Notes: generated by a model from the sequence alone, not told the origin. A stretch of 64,000 bases of DNA from Pseudomonadales bacterium (GCA_024234365.1 JACKOK010000002.1:248001-312000); one strand, 5' to 3'; positions 53,441 through 62,058 are shown, counted from the stretch's first letter. Made by a program: numbers and translations.

Positions 53441-53837
53441 TACTTCTCTCCTCCTCCCGATATGCCGACCTTCATTGACCGGCGACTTGTCCATGATATG
53501 GGGTCGATTCTGTTCAGGGGCAGTCAAAATACCCCTTTTAGTAGCTTAGTGCCACTCTAACCAAGCTTCGGGGTTCGTCGCAAGGCTTACATTGTGACGA
53601 ATTGTGAGAATTCTCAAGCGTAACGCATTAATTTTTCACATTATTTCCCAATGTCTTGATTAAGACGCTTGCATGATGAGCATTTGTTCGTTCCACAAAC
53701 TCGTGGAGGCTTCCTGTTGGGCACTGGTGCAAGCCCCCGGCCAACAGGGTATAGTTAGCCGCGACTTTTCGTGCCGCAGAAGGCCGGCCCAGTTGCCCGG
53801 GAAAGCACCCGGAGTTCAAGAACCCTGAAGGATGTCT
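53441..53837. other. Divergent intergenic region, redoxin / RND transporter
   Basis: About 400 bases without a credible gene. It contains a perfect 12-bp palindrome TGAGAATTCTCA at 53605-53616 and, nearer the transporter, an inverted repeat CCTGTTGG (53713-53720) / CCAACAGG (53741-53748). TATAGT at 53750-53755 may be a -10 box for the transporter. The middle is AT-rich (53615-53665), in contrast to its surroundings. Nothing else recognised. Confidence 0.4.
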
Positions 53838-56351
53838 ATGCCTGCCGCGTCACGCCTCTACAAACACATGGTCTTTGGCCGTCCCCTGCTGGTGATATTG
53901 CTGTTGTGCTGCCTGACGGCGGGCATGGCCTGGTATGCCCAGTATTTCAAACTGGATGCCTCCGCAGACTCCCTGCTCATGGAAGGGGACGAGGAGCTCG
54001 AGTACTCCCGCCAGATCAACAACCGCTACGGCACCCGGGATACCGTTACTGTGGCCTACACCCCACAGGGGGAGTTGTTCAGCCAGGAGGTGTTTGCGCG
54101 CATTGCCCGCATGCGCGATGAGCTGCTGGGCCTGGAACGTGTGCAGTCGGTGGACAGCCTGCTGAATGTGCCGGTCTTTGGTGATACGGCCCTGCTCAGC
54201 CTCTCCGAAAATTACGACACGCTGCTGACACCCGGGCTTGATCTTGCGGCGGCAAAGCAGGAGCTGATGAACAGCCCCGTGTTCAGCAATGCCATCGTCA
54301 GTGCCGATGGTGAAACCACCGCCCTGCTCGTCAGCTTTGCCCGCGATGAACGCTATCACAGCCTGCTGGACACTCGCGAAACCCTGCGTCGTCTGCGTGA
54401 TACAGAGGGCTTGAACGCCGGGCAGGCGGACCAGCTTGCGAGTGTCACGGAGGAATTCGATGCCTACAGCGCCCTGACGGCTCAGCAGCGCCATGAGGAT
54501 ATTCGCCAGATCCGCGATATTCTGGCCCGCTATCAGGAGGATGCCACTGTTTATCTGGGGGGCGCCCCGATGATCGCGGACGATATGGTGAGCTTCGTCC
54601 AGAACGATCTGACAACCTTCAGCCTTGGCGTGTTCGCCTTCATTGTCTTTGCCCTGGGGATCATCTTCCGGCGTCTGCGCTGGATATTCCTGCCACTGGC
54701 CTGTTGTGCCGTGGCCGGTATCGTGGTGGTGGGCATTCTTGGCATCATGGACTGGCGCGTGACAGTCGTTTCCTCCAACTTCATGTCCCTGCTGCTGATC
54801 ACCACGATTTCACTGACGGTGCACCTCATTGTGCGTTACCGCCAGCTGCGCGCAACCCGCCATTTCAGCCGTCACGACAAACTGCTGCGCCACGCCGTGC
54901 TGTCCATGTGGAAGCCTTGCTTATATACCGCCATGACGACCATCGTGGCCTTCGCCTCCCTGCTGGTCAGCGGTATTTCGCCCATTATTTCCTTTGGCTG
55001 GATTATGGTCATCGGCGTGACAACGGCGCTGTTGGTGGTGTTTCTTCTGTTTCCCGCCATGATGAGCCTGATGCCCCGCGACACGGCCCGTTACGATACA
55101 CAGGGACCGCTCGCGCTGACCTCGGGCCTGGCACGCTTTACCGATCGCCTTGGCAATGGGGTGTTGCTGATTGCGGCAGTGGTACTGCTGCTGAGTGTGG
55201 CCGGTCTGATGCGGCTCAAGGTCGAGAACAGCTTCATCGACTACTTCAGCAAGGACACGGAAATCTACAAGGGCATGAGCCTGTTCGATGAGAAGCTGGG
55301 TGGCACGCTGTCCATGGATGTCATCGTCAACCTGCCTCAGAGCCCTGCGCTGGATGACGGCTTTGACGACGGTTTTGATGATGGCTTCGATGACGGTTTT
55401 GACGATGGCTTTGACGATGTTGGCCAGGCCGCCAATGATGCCTATTGGTTTACCGGGGACAAGATGGATGAGATCAAACGCATCCACGACTACCTGGATG
55501 CCAATCCCCAGACCGGCAAGGTGCTGTCATTCGGTTCCATTATTCACCTTGCCGAGCAGTTGAATGGCAATGCGCCGGTGGACAGTTTCGTCTGGGCGTT
55601 GTTGTATTCCCGTATTCCCGAAACCCTGAAAGAATCAGTCCTGACACCGTTTGTGTCTGTCAGCGAGAATCAGGTGCGTTTCAATGTGCGGGTCATCGAA
55701 TCCGACCGCAACCTGAACCGCAATGAGCTGATCCAGGGGATTGCCCGGGGCTTGCAGGAAGAATTCGGCTATGCCCCGGAGCAGGTGCACGTTACGGGAA
55801 TTCTGGTGCTCTACAATAATGTGTTGCAGAGTCTGTACCAGTCCCAGATTCTGACGCTGGGCGTGGTGCTGTTTGCCATCATGATCATGTTTCTGTTTCT
55901 GTTTCGTTCTGTGCGGATTGCGCTGCTGTGCATCATTCCCAATATCATTGCGGCCTTGGGTGTGCTGGGCCTGATGGGCTGGCTGGGAATTCCACTGGAT
56001 ATCATGACCATCACCATTGCGGCGATTGCCGTGGGAATCGGCGTGGACAACACCATCCACTATATGCACCGCTTCAAGCGTGAATTTCACCGGCTGGGTA
56101 ACTACCGCGAAACCATGTATTTCTGTCATGACAGCATCGCACGGGCGATGTACTTCACCACCATGACAGTGGTGGCGGGTTTCTCCATTCTGGTGCTGTC
56201 CAATTTTATTCCTACCATTATCTTTGGTCTTCTGACCAGCATTGCGATGATGGTGGCCCTGCTTGGGGCCCTGACGCTGTTGCCGCAGTTGCTGATTGCG
56301 TTCCGTGCCCTGGGTTCGGAGTCCCATCCTGGGGATGAAGCGAAACCTTAG
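53838..56351 (+). CDS. RND/MMPL-superfamily transporter
   Basis: An 837-residue inner-membrane transporter with the RND plan: TM1, a periplasmic loop (about residues 40-255), five spans, TM7, a second loop (about 495-665) and five spans. The sterol-sensing-like block FRLYRQ-type loop is replaced by IVRYRQLRATRHFSRHDKLL, and MTTIVAFASLLVSGISPI and MTVVAGFSILVLSNFIPT are the paired TM segments. It resembles the single-gene exporters of lipids or hopanoids rather than drug pumps with membrane-fusion partners. A Gly-Phe-Asp-Asp repeat opens the second loop. ATG at 53838 has GAAGG six bases before it and is preferred over the ATG at 53832. Confidence 0.88.
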   Translation: MPAASRLYKHMVFGRPLLVILLLCCLTAGMAWYAQYFKLDASADSLLMEGDEELEYSRQINNRYGTRDTVTVAYTPQGELFSQEVFARIARMRDELLGLERVQSVDSLLNVPVFGDTALLSLSENYDTLLTPGLDLAAAKQELMNSPVFSNAIVSADGETTALLVSFARDERYHSLLDTRETLRRLRDTEGLNAGQADQLASVTEEFDAYSALTAQQRHEDIRQIRDILARYQEDATVYLGGAPMIADDMVSFVQNDLTTFSLGVFAFIVFALGIIFRRLRWIFLPLACCAVAGIVVVGILGIMDWRVTVVSSNFMSLLLITTISLTVHLIVRYRQLRATRHFSRHDKLLRHAVLSMWKPCLYTAMTTIVAFASLLVSGISPIISFGWIMVIGVTTALLVVFLLFPAMMSLMPRDTARYDTQGPLALTSGLARFTDRLGNGVLLIAAVVLLLSVAGLMRLKVENSFIDYFSKDTEIYKGMSLFDEKLGGTLSMDVIVNLPQSPALDDGFDDGFDDGFDDGFDDGFDDVGQAANDAYWFTGDKMDEIKRIHDYLDANPQTGKVLSFGSIIHLAEQLNGNAPVDSFVWALLYSRIPETLKESVLTPFVSVSENQVRFNVRVIESDRNLNRNELIQGIARGLQEEFGYAPEQVHVTGILVLYNNVLQSLYQSQILTLGVVLFAIMIMFLFLFRSVRIALLCIIPNIIAALGVLGLMGWLGIPLDIMTITIAAIAVGIGVDNTIHYMHRFKREFHRLGNYRETMYFCHDSIARAMYFTTMTVVAGFSILVLSNFIPTIIFGLLTSIAMMVALLGALTLLPQLLIAFRALGSESHPGDEAKP
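55353..55418 (+). repeat. In-frame 12-bp tandem repeat encoding Gly-Phe-Asp-Asp
   Basis: Five consecutive GFDD units preceded by Asp-Asp (residues 506-527 of the transporter) at the start of its second periplasmic loop. The five copies use different synonymous codons (GGC/GGT, TTT/TTC, GAC/GAT). That argues for age and selection on the peptide rather than a fresh slippage product. Clustered Asp could bind calcium. Confidence 0.9.
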
Positions 56352-56408
56352 AATCGTCCGGCGTTTCCCATGCATCATGGTTGACGCCTTTACTCTGGAG
56401 AATTACAG

Positions 56409-56999
56409 ATGCCAAACCAAACAGCAGAAAAGACGAAAACGGAAGCCGGTGGCGGCAAGCTTGTCGAAGAGAAGCTCTTCAAGTCCCGCGCGATTACCAT
56501 TTTCGGTGAAATCGATGACCGTATTGCCCGCTCCGTTACCGAGAAGCTGCTGGCGCTCGCAGCGGACAGCGATGAGCCCATTACGATTTACATCAGCTCA
56601 CCGGGTGGCCATGTGGAGTCGGGCGATGTGGTGTACGACATGATCAAGTTCATCAAGCCAGAGGTGCGTGTTGTCGGCACCGGTTGGGTTGCCAGCGCCG
56701 CTACCACGATTTATCTCGCAGCAAAGAAAGAGAACCGCTACAGCCTGCCGAACACACGCTTTCTGGTGCATCAGCCCTCGGGCGGTTCCCGTGGGCGGGC
56801 ATCGGATATCAAAATCCAGGCAGAGCAGATTGTGAAAATGCGTGAGCGCATCAACAAACTGATCGCCGACGAAACCGGTCAGCCACTGGAGCGGGTGGCC
56901 AAGGACACCGATCGGGATTACTGGATGACCGTGCAGGAGGCGATTGACTACGGCATTGTGGGCAAGCAGATCACGTCCGTTGCCGAAATCAGCGCCTAG
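56409..56999 (+). CDS. clpP: ClpP-like serine protease subunit (ClpP2 type)
   Basis: A 196-residue ClpP-family peptidase. The triad is Ser96 in GTGWVASAATTIY, His121 in RFLVHQPSGGS and an Asp in AKDTDRDYWM. YISSPGGHVESGDVVYDMI is the usual N-terminal sheet. It lacks neighbouring clpX and tig, and the segment around Ser differs from the housekeeping ASMG form. It therefore resembles the second ClpP paralogue known in pseudomonads. It probably forms or joins a tetradecamer served by ClpX or ClpA. Starts 57 bases after the transporter gene. Confidence 0.87.
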   Translation: MPNQTAEKTKTEAGGGKLVEEKLFKSRAITIFGEIDDRIARSVTEKLLALAADSDEPITIYISSPGGHVESGDVVYDMIKFIKPEVRVVGTGWVASAATTIYLAAKKENRYSLPNTRFLVHQPSGGSRGRASDIKIQAEQIVKMRERINKLIADETGQPLERVAKDTDRDYWMTVQEAIDYGIVGKQITSVAEISA

Positions 57000-57019
57000 C
57001 GCAGGCTTCCCTTCTCTGG

Positions 57020-57047
57020 CAGCACGCCTCTAGGGAGAGGTGTGCTG
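57020..57047. terminator. Stem-loop between convergent clpP and hypothetical gene
   Basis: CAGCACGCCTCT at 57020-57031 pairs with AGAGGTGTGCTG at 57036-57047, 11 of 12 pairs, over a four-base AGGG loop. It overlaps the stop codon of the minus-strand gene. No T-run; probably a terminator for clpP messages. Confidence 0.45.
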
Positions 57048-57434
57048 CTTCACGAACAGTGCCTGCTGGTTCTGTACCAGAGCACACACAATGTGGTAAT
57101 CCGGTCGGCAACTCAGCGGTCGGGCGATTGCCGTTTCCGCATCCGTTTTCTGCACCAGCACCGTTGCGGTGACACCCTGGTATTGAACTTCAAAGGTGGC
57201 GCTGTCCCCCTGGATGGTGCCTGGACTGTTCTGCCACACGAGCCCCATGGAGTCGATGGCCTCGACATGCAACAGATCGTTCTGTGAGCGGACTCTCAGC
57301 ATAAACGGGCTGCCTGCTGCCTGCCAGACTCCCGACCAGTAGGCATCGGGTGTTTGTGCGTTGGACTGCGTGCCCAGGAGCGACAGCAGGCAGCCCAGGC
57401 TCAGGCCCGGAAAAGTCCGAATCCAGTTGCGCAT
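57030..57434 (-). CDS. Small secreted protein of unknown function
   Basis: A 134-residue protein with a clear signal peptide (cut near SNAQ, residue 26). The mature part begins YWSGVWQAAGSPFMLRV and has alternating short strands, like a small beta-sandwich or lipocalin-type fold, with two Cys close to the end (LSCRPDYHIVCAL) that may form a disulfide. No family recognised. It lies 19 bases after nnrU on the same strand and may be cotranscribed with it. Confidence 0.65.
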   Translation of the reverse strand: MRNWIRTFPGLSLGCLLSLLGTQSNAQTPDAYWSGVWQAAGSPFMLRVRSQNDLLHVEAIDSMGLVWQNSPGTIQGDSATFEVQYQGVTATVLVQKTDAETAIARPLSCRPDYHIVCALVQNQQALFVKQHTSP

Positions 57435-57453
57435 GTCGTTTAACTCCCGGTTT

Positions 57454-58023
57454 TCATCCCATCTGCACCATCAGTGCGAAACCAAACAGTGGCCCATGAA
57501 ACACCAAAAGCAGGCTGTAGACAATCATGCCGACAGTGATTGCCGCCGCATCCCATATCAGTGCAGGCCGTGGGCGGCCGGACGTGTTGTCGGAGCGTGT
57601 TTGCAGGCTGATGATCTTGATCATCGCCCATAGGCTGAAGCCTCCAAACAGCAGCACGGAGGCGAGATCCCCATTGCTCAGCAGGTGTGAGATGCCCCAC
57701 ACGATGACGGCGCTCAGCATCGGGTGCATGACGAGTGTGCGCGTGTGGGAGTTTGGCAGGAAAGTGGCCGCCAGCAGAATACAGGCGGAGATCATCAGCA
57801 GCTGCGTGAGGGCGCGCAGATTATAGGGAGGGACCCAGAGCTGAACAAAGGGGGCCTCGCCTTTTCCGTAGACGATCAACACCAGCGCAACAAGCATGCC
57901 GCAGGCCAGCGTCACCTTGTACAGCGCAAGCCCCATGCGCGAAACAAGTTTCTGTCGCAGGCCCAGCTCGCGCAGAAGATGCAGGCCGAAAAACAGGCTC
58001 AGGCCGAGAATCAGTAGCAGCAA
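57454..58023 (-). CDS. nnrU: NnrU-family membrane protein
   Basis: A 189-residue inner-membrane protein with six hydrophobic segments. Family features are the GLHLLRELGLRQKLVSRMG start, HPMLSAVIVWGISHLLSNGD and LFGGFSLWAMIKII. NnrU was first found in nitric-oxide-reductase regions of alphaproteobacteria and is homologous to the isoprenoid enzyme ZISO, but its role is unclear. No denitrification gene is nearby. A minus-strand terminator lies 63 bases before its start, so it either has its own short promoter or is reached by read-through. Confidence 0.87.
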   Translation of the reverse strand: MLLLILGLSLFFGLHLLRELGLRQKLVSRMGLALYKVTLACGMLVALVLIVYGKGEAPFVQLWVPPYNLRALTQLLMISACILLAATFLPNSHTRTLVMHPMLSAVIVWGISHLLSNGDLASVLLFGGFSLWAMIKIISLQTRSDNTSGRPRPALIWDAAAITVGMIVYSLLLVFHGPLFGFALMVQMG

Positions 58024-58084
58024 AATAGTGTCCGTGACGTGGTGATTGCAGAGTCCGCAACAATATCGTGCTGTTCGGCCAAAG

Positions 58085-58185
58085 TAAAAAAAACCGGAGC
58101 AACCATGGGGATCGGTTGCTCCGGTTAAGGGCCTGTCACTGTTTACCTTCCCGGGGTATTTCGAAACTGGGCTCAGTGTAGGAGC
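58085..58185 (-). ncRNA. Candidate OxyS-like small RNA divergent from oxyR
   Basis: The minus strand between oxyR and nnrU carries a -10-like TATATT (58197-58192), a predicted start near 58185 and a strong intrinsic terminator ending near 58086. The product would be about 100 bases and non-coding. An OxyR-type operator lies just upstream at 58204-58240. In E. coli the small RNA OxyS (about 110 bases) is transcribed divergently from oxyR under OxyR control, which is the same layout. Sequence identity with OxyS is not claimed. It could instead be an attenuated leader of nnrU. Confidence 0.5.
58086..58126 (-). terminator. Strong intrinsic terminator on the minus strand
   Basis: A perfect 13-bp stem (58114-58126 and 58092-58104) with a nine-base loop is followed on the minus strand by eight T residues (58093-58086, the first two inside the stem). 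No annotated minus-strand gene ends here, so it must serve a transcript starting between it and oxyR, or read-through from beyond. Confidence 0.85.
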
Positions 58186-58203
58186 TTATCGAATATACAT
58201 AAA

Positions 58204-58240
58204 ATGAATTAAAACTATTGTCATGATATTTATTATGGAT
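58204..58240. promoter_or_regulatory. OxyR-type operator between oxyR and the small RNA
   Basis: Two 15-base halves, ATGAATTAAAACTAT (58204-58218) and ATATTTATTATGGAT (58226-58240), are separated by exactly seven bases. They match the OxyR pattern ATAG-N-T-N3-A-N-CTAT at 8 of 10 and 7 of 10 fixed positions. The site overlaps a possible oxyR promoter (TTAAAA at 58209-58214, TATTAT at 58231-58236) and sits just upstream of the divergent small-RNA promoter, fitting self-repression plus activation. Confidence 0.6.
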
Positions 58241-58300
58241 TAGCCTGTTTGCGCTCAAACGAACAAGACTTCACGACAGGGAAAGTGCACGGGGGACGGC

Positions 58301-59206
58301 ATGAATCATTTACCCACAACAAAACAGCTGCGGTATTTCGTGGCACTGGAGCAGCACGGGCATTTTGGCAAGGCCGCAGAGGCCTGTTTCGTGTCGCAGC
58401 CCGCGTTCAGTGTCGCCATCCGGGAACTGGAGAATACACTGAACATCCAGCTGGTGGATCGCACCAACAAGAATGTGACGGTGACCAGTCTGGGGCGTGA
58501 TATTGCCACGCAGGCGCGGCAGGTGTTGCGGGATCTGGAGGAGCTGGTGGATATTGCCCAGGGCAATCAGCAACCCCTGACCGGGCAGCTCAAGCTGGGC
58601 GTGATCCCCACCATCGCCCCCTTTCTGCTGCCGCGGCTGTTGCCGGCACTGCGCAAGGCCTATCCCGAGCTCAAACTGTATCTCAAGGAGGATCTGACGG
58701 AGCGGGTCTACGCCAGCCTGATGGACGGTGAGCTGGATATCATCCTCATCGCCATGCCTTACGAGCTGCGCAATATCACGGAGATGCGGCTTTTTCGCGA
58801 TCATTTCTTCCTGGCACATCAGGCCAAAAGTGCCCTCGTCGACCCACGCCACTACCAGGTCAGTGAACTGCCGGAAGACAGCATTCTGCTGCTGGAAGAT
58901 GGGCACTGCCTGCGCGATCACGCCCTGTCGGCGTGCAATATCAAGAATGCCGACAAGGTCAGCCACATTACCGCAACCAGCCTGCTGACACTGGTGCAGA
59001 TGGTGGATGCCGACCTTGGCATCACCTATCTGCCGGAAATGGCCATTGGTTCTTCTTTGCTGCGCAACACCCGCATCAAGACGGAGCCCCTGGATCAGAG
59101 CAGTTTCCGGGAGATTGGCCTGGTGTGGCGCAAGGCCAGCACCCGCAGCGAGGAATTTGAGCTGTTGGGTGAATTCATCCGGGACAATTATCAGGCGTCC
59201 CGCTGA
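58301..59206 (+). CDS. oxyR: Hydrogen-peroxide-sensing regulator OxyR
   Basis: A 301-residue LysR-type regulator that forms a disulfide on meeting peroxide and then activates ahpC, katG and others. HTH is FGKAAEACFVSQPAFSVAIR. The redox pair is intact: Cys203 and Cys212 in EDGHCLRDHALSACN, spaced as Cys199 and Cys208 of E. coli. LVQMVDADLGITYLPEMA is typical of the dimer interface. The ATG at 58301 is preceded by GGGGGAC. A terminator follows at 59307. ahpCF in this window is a likely target. Confidence 0.96.
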   Translation: MNHLPTTKQLRYFVALEQHGHFGKAAEACFVSQPAFSVAIRELENTLNIQLVDRTNKNVTVTSLGRDIATQARQVLRDLEELVDIAQGNQQPLTGQLKLGVIPTIAPFLLPRLLPALRKAYPELKLYLKEDLTERVYASLMDGELDIILIAMPYELRNITEMRLFRDHFFLAHQAKSALVDPRHYQVSELPEDSILLLEDGHCLRDHALSACNIKNADKVSHITATSLLTLVQMVDADLGITYLPEMAIGSSLLRNTRIKTEPLDQSSFREIGLVWRKASTRSEEFELLGEFIRDNYQASR

Positions 59207-59306
59207 TTCATTTCCTGTTTGGCTTGCGAAAGATTCTCTGTTGCTGACGGTCTATAGCTTCCAGACCCCATTGAAGTAACGCAGCGTTTGTCTCGTCATG
59301 AGCTTG

Positions 59307-59344
59307 GCAGCGCCCTCCCTGGCGGGAAGGCGCTGCACTTTTTG
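59307..59344 (+). terminator. Rho-independent terminator of oxyR
   Basis: GCAGCGCC at 59307-59314 pairs with GGCGCTGC at 59329-59336, with a smaller TCCC/GGGA stem inside the loop, then a run of five T (59339-59343). It lies about 100 bases after the oxyR stop. Confidence 0.8.
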
Positions 59345-59375
59345 AATGAAACCGCCGCTGAAGGATGAGCCGGGC

Positions 59376-61592
59376 TCAGACTGCGCTTTCAACGGGCGCG
59401 GCAGTGAAACGATAGTTTTTCAAGGGCAGTTCGCGCACCCGCTGACCCGTCAGGATGTACACGGCGTTTGCCACGGCAGCGGCGATAGGGGGCGTTGCCG
59501 GTTCCCCCAGCCCTCCCAATGCCTCGCCGGATTCCACGTTGACGATATCGATCTGTGGGGTATCACGCAGACGGATCATGTCGTAGTCGGGGAAATTGCG
59601 CTGCACTACCCGTCCCTTGTCGATAGTGATTTCTCCGTACATCGCTGCAGTCAGCCCGAAAATAACACCGCTTTCCACCTGCGAGGCGACGGTGTCCGGG
59701 TTGATCGCCCGGCCACAGTCAACGGCACAGGTGACACGATGCACCTGCACACTGCCATCGGGCCGGATGGATACTTCGGCCACCTGCGCCACGATGCTGC
59801 CAAAGCTTTCCTGCAGGGCAATACCCTGGGCGTGCCCGGCCGGAAGATTGCGCTCCCAGTTGGCCTTCTGGGCGGCTGCGCGCAGCACGGCCGCGTGGCG
59901 GGGTTTGTCCGCCAGCATATTGAGGCGGAACTGGTAGGGGTTCTGCCCCGAACGATGTGCCAGTTCATCCACAAAGGATTCCAGGAAGAAGGTGTGCTGG
60001 GAGTGGGCGACACTGCGCCAGGCACCGAAAGGCACATGGGTATCGCTGAGCGCATAGGCGATGTGCTTGTGGGGAATGCTGTAGGGCGTGTGTGCCGCCT
60101 CTGCCGGCTCATTCTTGCCGATGTAATGATTTTCCCAGGCCATGAGTTTGCCTGTGTTGTCAAAGGCCGCACGGAATTTGCTGGTGACTGCCGGGCGGTA
60201 GTAGTCCTGCTGCATGTCTTCCTCGCGGCTCCACAGGGTTTTGACCGGAACATCGAAGTGGCTGGCAATCTGCGTGGCCTGATCGATGGTATTGGTTCCT
60301 GTGGGCAGGCGACGGCCGAAACCTCCCCCGAGGTAGCTGGCATGCAGTGTGACGCTGTTTTCGTCCAGACCAGCGACTTTGGCAACGCGGCCGCGGATGC
60401 CCAGATTGTCCTGGGTGCCTGTCCACACATCACAGCGACCATCGTGGAAATGCACGGTGCAGTTCATGGGTTCCATGGCGGCATGGGCGAGATAGGGCAC
60501 GCGATAGGTGGCTTCCACGATGTCGGAGGCAGAGGCGAGAAAACCCGGGGCATCGCCCTCGATCACGTCTTCGTTGAGCTCATCCTGCAGGGCGGTATCG
60601 TACTGGGCGTAGATGCTGCGGCTGTTGACGCTATCGTTGGTCGTCTCCTCAAAGCGGATGTCCAGCAATGCCAGGGCCTGTTGTGCGCGCCAGTAATTGT
60701 CGGCTACCACGGCAACGGCATCGTCCAGTTCCACGATGCGCTTGATGCCCCGACGCTGCAGCACGGCCTCGGTATTGCCCACGGACTGCAGGCGGTTGCC
60801 GAACACCGGGGAGGTTTTCACTGCCGCGTAGAGCATGCCGGGCAGATGCGCGTCGATGCCGTATTGTGCGCTGCCATCTACCTTTGCCGGAATATCCACG
60901 CGCGGGATCGAGCGGCCCATCAGAGTGAATTGTTCGGGTGTCTTCAAGATGGGCTCGCTGGAGGGCTCGAAGCGGGCCGCATCGGAGGCCAGCTCACCAT
61001 AGGTCAGTGAGCGTCCGCTCGCGCGATGATGCACGAAACTCAGGCTTGTGCTCAGCTCACTCTCCGGAACGCCCAGGCGTGCAGAGGCGGCTTTCAGCAG
61101 CATTTCCCGTGCGGCGGCACCGGCAACGCGCATGCCATGCTCGCCTGTGAAGCGAACCGAGCTGCTGCCTCCGGTGATCTGCATGTTCATGATTTCGGCC
61201 ACTTTCATGGTTGCGGCAGAGGCCAGCCCGTCGAGTACGCCAGGGATGCTGACGCCCATGGACTCAGCAAAACCCTTGATCAACACCCCATTGGCAAACA
61301 GATCGGTGGCGGGAGCCTGCTCCACCCGGACGAGATTCCAGTCCGCATCGAGTTCGTCGGCCGCCATCATCGGCAGTGAGGTAAGGATGCCCTGCCCCAT
61401 TTCCGAATGCGGCACGAGGACGGTAACGGTGTTATCCGGCGCAATGCGCAGCCAGGTCGTCAGATAGGGGCGCTCTCCGGCATCGCGGTTGGCCACGCGA
61501 TGTTTGCTGGGGCGGGAAGCGGCATAGCCGATCAGCAGTCCGCCCCCGACCAGTGTTGAGCCAAGAATAAAGCGGCGTCGATTCATTTTCAT
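59376..61592 (-). CDS. Molybdenum hydroxylase large subunit, IorB-like
   Basis: A 738-residue molybdopterin-binding subunit of the xanthine-dehydrogenase family, close to isoquinoline 1-oxidoreductase beta and periplasmic aldehyde oxidases. A twin-arginine signal is at the start (NRRRFILGSTLVGGGLLIGY). Cofactor motifs include VPHSEMGQGILTSLPMMAADE, LGGGFGRRL and FGSIVAQVAEV. The catalytic Glu is in LGGLGEPATPPIAAAVANA. The ATG at 61592 has GGGGAG upstream; the frame is open to 61700. No FAD subunit is nearby, so electrons probably pass from the 2Fe-2S subunit to a cytochrome. Substrate: an aldehyde or N-heterocycle. Confidence 0.92.
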   Translation of the reverse strand: MKMNRRRFILGSTLVGGGLLIGYAASRPSKHRVANRDAGERPYLTTWLRIAPDNTVTVLVPHSEMGQGILTSLPMMAADELDADWNLVRVEQAPATDLFANGVLIKGFAESMGVSIPGVLDGLASAATMKVAEIMNMQITGGSSSVRFTGEHGMRVAGAAAREMLLKAASARLGVPESELSTSLSFVHHRASGRSLTYGELASDAARFEPSSEPILKTPEQFTLMGRSIPRVDIPAKVDGSAQYGIDAHLPGMLYAAVKTSPVFGNRLQSVGNTEAVLQRRGIKRIVELDDAVAVVADNYWRAQQALALLDIRFEETTNDSVNSRSIYAQYDTALQDELNEDVIEGDAPGFLASASDIVEATYRVPYLAHAAMEPMNCTVHFHDGRCDVWTGTQDNLGIRGRVAKVAGLDENSVTLHASYLGGGFGRRLPTGTNTIDQATQIASHFDVPVKTLWSREEDMQQDYYRPAVTSKFRAAFDNTGKLMAWENHYIGKNEPAEAAHTPYSIPHKHIAYALSDTHVPFGAWRSVAHSQHTFFLESFVDELAHRSGQNPYQFRLNMLADKPRHAAVLRAAAQKANWERNLPAGHAQGIALQESFGSIVAQVAEVSIRPDGSVQVHRVTCAVDCGRAINPDTVASQVESGVIFGLTAAMYGEITIDKGRVVQRNFPDYDMIRLRDTPQIDIVNVESGEALGGLGEPATPPIAAAVANAVYILTGQRVRELPLKNYRFTAAPVESAV

Positions 61593-61605
61593 GATGTGCT
61601 CCCCC

Positions 61606-62058
61606 TCAGGCGCTGGCGCGCAGCGAACGGATCGCCTGGCGAATGCGTGGATAGGTGCCGCAGCGGCAGACGTTGCTGATGGCGCCGTCGATTTCTGCAT
61701 CGCTGGGGGACGGGTTGCTGGCCAGCAGAGCGGAGACCGCCATGATCATGCCGGACTGGCAGTAGCCGCATTGCGGGACCTGGTGATCGATCCAGGCCTG
61801 CTGTACCGGCGTCAGTGAGGCATTGACGGCAAGACCTTCGATGGTCGTAATATCGCTGCCCTCCACGGCACTGACCGGTGTCACACAGCTGCGCACGGGG
61901 TTGCCATTGACCTGTACGGTGCAGGCACCGCAGGCGGCCACGCCGCAGCCGAATTTGGTTCCGCTCAGGCCCAGTTCATCGCGCAGTGCCCACAGCAGTG
62001 GCATGTCGGGTTCGATGTCCAGCTGATGTTCTTTACCGTTCACTCGAAATCGCGCCAT
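61606..62058 (-). CDS. Molybdenum hydroxylase 2Fe-2S subunit, IorA-like
   Basis: A 150-residue small subunit with two [2Fe-2S] clusters. The plant-type cluster Cys are in FGCGVAACGACTV and the Cys of VRSC; the second cluster is held by QCGYCQSGM and VCRCGTYPR. It has no signal peptide and is presumably exported with the twin-arginine-bearing large subunit. It starts the two-gene operon; the large subunit follows after 13 bases. Confidence 0.95.
   Translation of the reverse strand: MARFRVNGKEHQLDIEPDMPLLWALRDELGLSGTKFGCGVAACGACTVQVNGNPVRSCVTPVSAVEGSDITTIEGLAVNASLTPVQQAWIDHQVPQCGYCQSGMIMAVSALLASNPSPSDAEIDGAISNVCRCGTYPRIRQAIRSLRASA

Noticed and set aside
55353..55418. CRISPR-like or microsatellite origin of the 12-bp repeat
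   Set aside because: Units are adjacent without spacers and stay in frame with varied codons, so it is a coding repeat.
57454..58023. nnrU as evidence for denitrification
   Set aside because: No nitrite or nitric oxide reductase genes are in the window, and NnrU homologues are common in non-denitrifiers.
58024..58126. Terminator read simply as the end of oxyR or of nnrU
   Set aside because: oxyR runs the other way from 58301 and nnrU starts at 58023 running left, so neither gene ends here; the hairpin must belong to another minus-strand transcript or a leader.
59346..61010. Plus-strand open frame of 554 codons opposite the molybdenum hydroxylase gene
   Set aside because: Antisense shadow of a gene with clear cofactor motifs; no start signal or domain.
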